The translations under genes and the position numbers were made by a program. A DNA stretch of 5,366 nt from Bacillota bacterium (lineage in GTDB: Bacteria; Bacillota; Clostridia; Peptostreptococcales; Anaerovoracaceae): NCBI GenBank assembly GCA_022706625.1, contig JAKJCD010000125.1, positions 1 through 5,366 on the forward strand, in the 5' to 3' direction. Every line of letters starts with the position of its first letter. Position 1 is the stretch's first letter. A model generated the notes under the pieces. It was not told the origin of the DNA, did no database searches, and was given only the letters and a program-made list of their open reading frames with translations. Shown piece by piece: positions 5,345 through 5,366 of this stretch.

Positions 5345-5366
5345 GATCTCGATTTCAGTCACCGGA

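Larger units (their letters stand above)
5197..5366. other. Gene-free tail after phoR
   Basis: No open frame here has a start with a ribosome binding site or a recognisable protein. The stretch is dominated by the palindrome and three inverted repeats listed separately. It may be the end of the operon followed by the edge of another mobile element or an intergenic repeat cluster. Confidence 0.6.

Noticed and set aside
5300..5366. End of an IS21-like insertion sequence.
   Set aside because: Only a general resemblance (GGTCAAAG within an inverted repeat); no transposase, target duplication or second end is in the window.

Overview
The window looks like chromosomal DNA of a Gram-positive anaerobe-type bacterium (Firmicutes, most likely Clostridia). 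This is inferred from the strong AGGAGG-type ribosome binding sites, GTG and TTG starts, the clostridial style of the PhoR linker and moderate GC; species cannot be named from the sequence alone.

Layout. (1) Positions 1 to about 630 are the left end of an IS110-family insertion sequence read on the minus strand. It comprises the first 126 codons of the DEDD transposase (running off the window) and about 250 bases of non-coding leader. The leader folds into a small 5' hairpin and two large stem loops, each with an internal loop and an apical hairpin, as expected for an IS110 bridge RNA. (2) Positions 640-5196 are a tight plus-strand phosphate operon: pstA, pstB, phoU, phoB (phoP-type) and phoR, with consecutive genes overlapping by 4 to 8 bases or separated by 4. 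(3) Positions 5197-5366 hold no gene, but contain a 13-base palindrome and three consecutive perfect inverted repeats.

How the genes work together. PstA and PstB are the second permease and the ATPase of the high-affinity phosphate ABC importer. PhoU couples transporter activity to signalling. PhoR is the membrane sensor kinase and PhoB its DNA-binding response regulator. The normal upstream partners pstS and pstC are not visible, because the insertion sequence lies immediately upstream of pstA.

Most interesting point. The insertion sequence stops within the ribosome binding site of pstA, about ten bases before its start codon. The two guide arms of the putative target loop of the bridge RNA, read together, spell a sequence containing ATCACCTCC. 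That is the complement of a perfect Shine-Dalgarno sequence (GGAGGTGAT) and is also the 3' end of 16S rRNA. The chromosomal flank next to the element reads ATCACC on the same strand, agreeing with the left guide at 8 of 10 bases. The element may therefore be programmed to insert in Shine-Dalgarno sites, splitting GGAG from GGTGAT and leaving the downstream gene a usable site.
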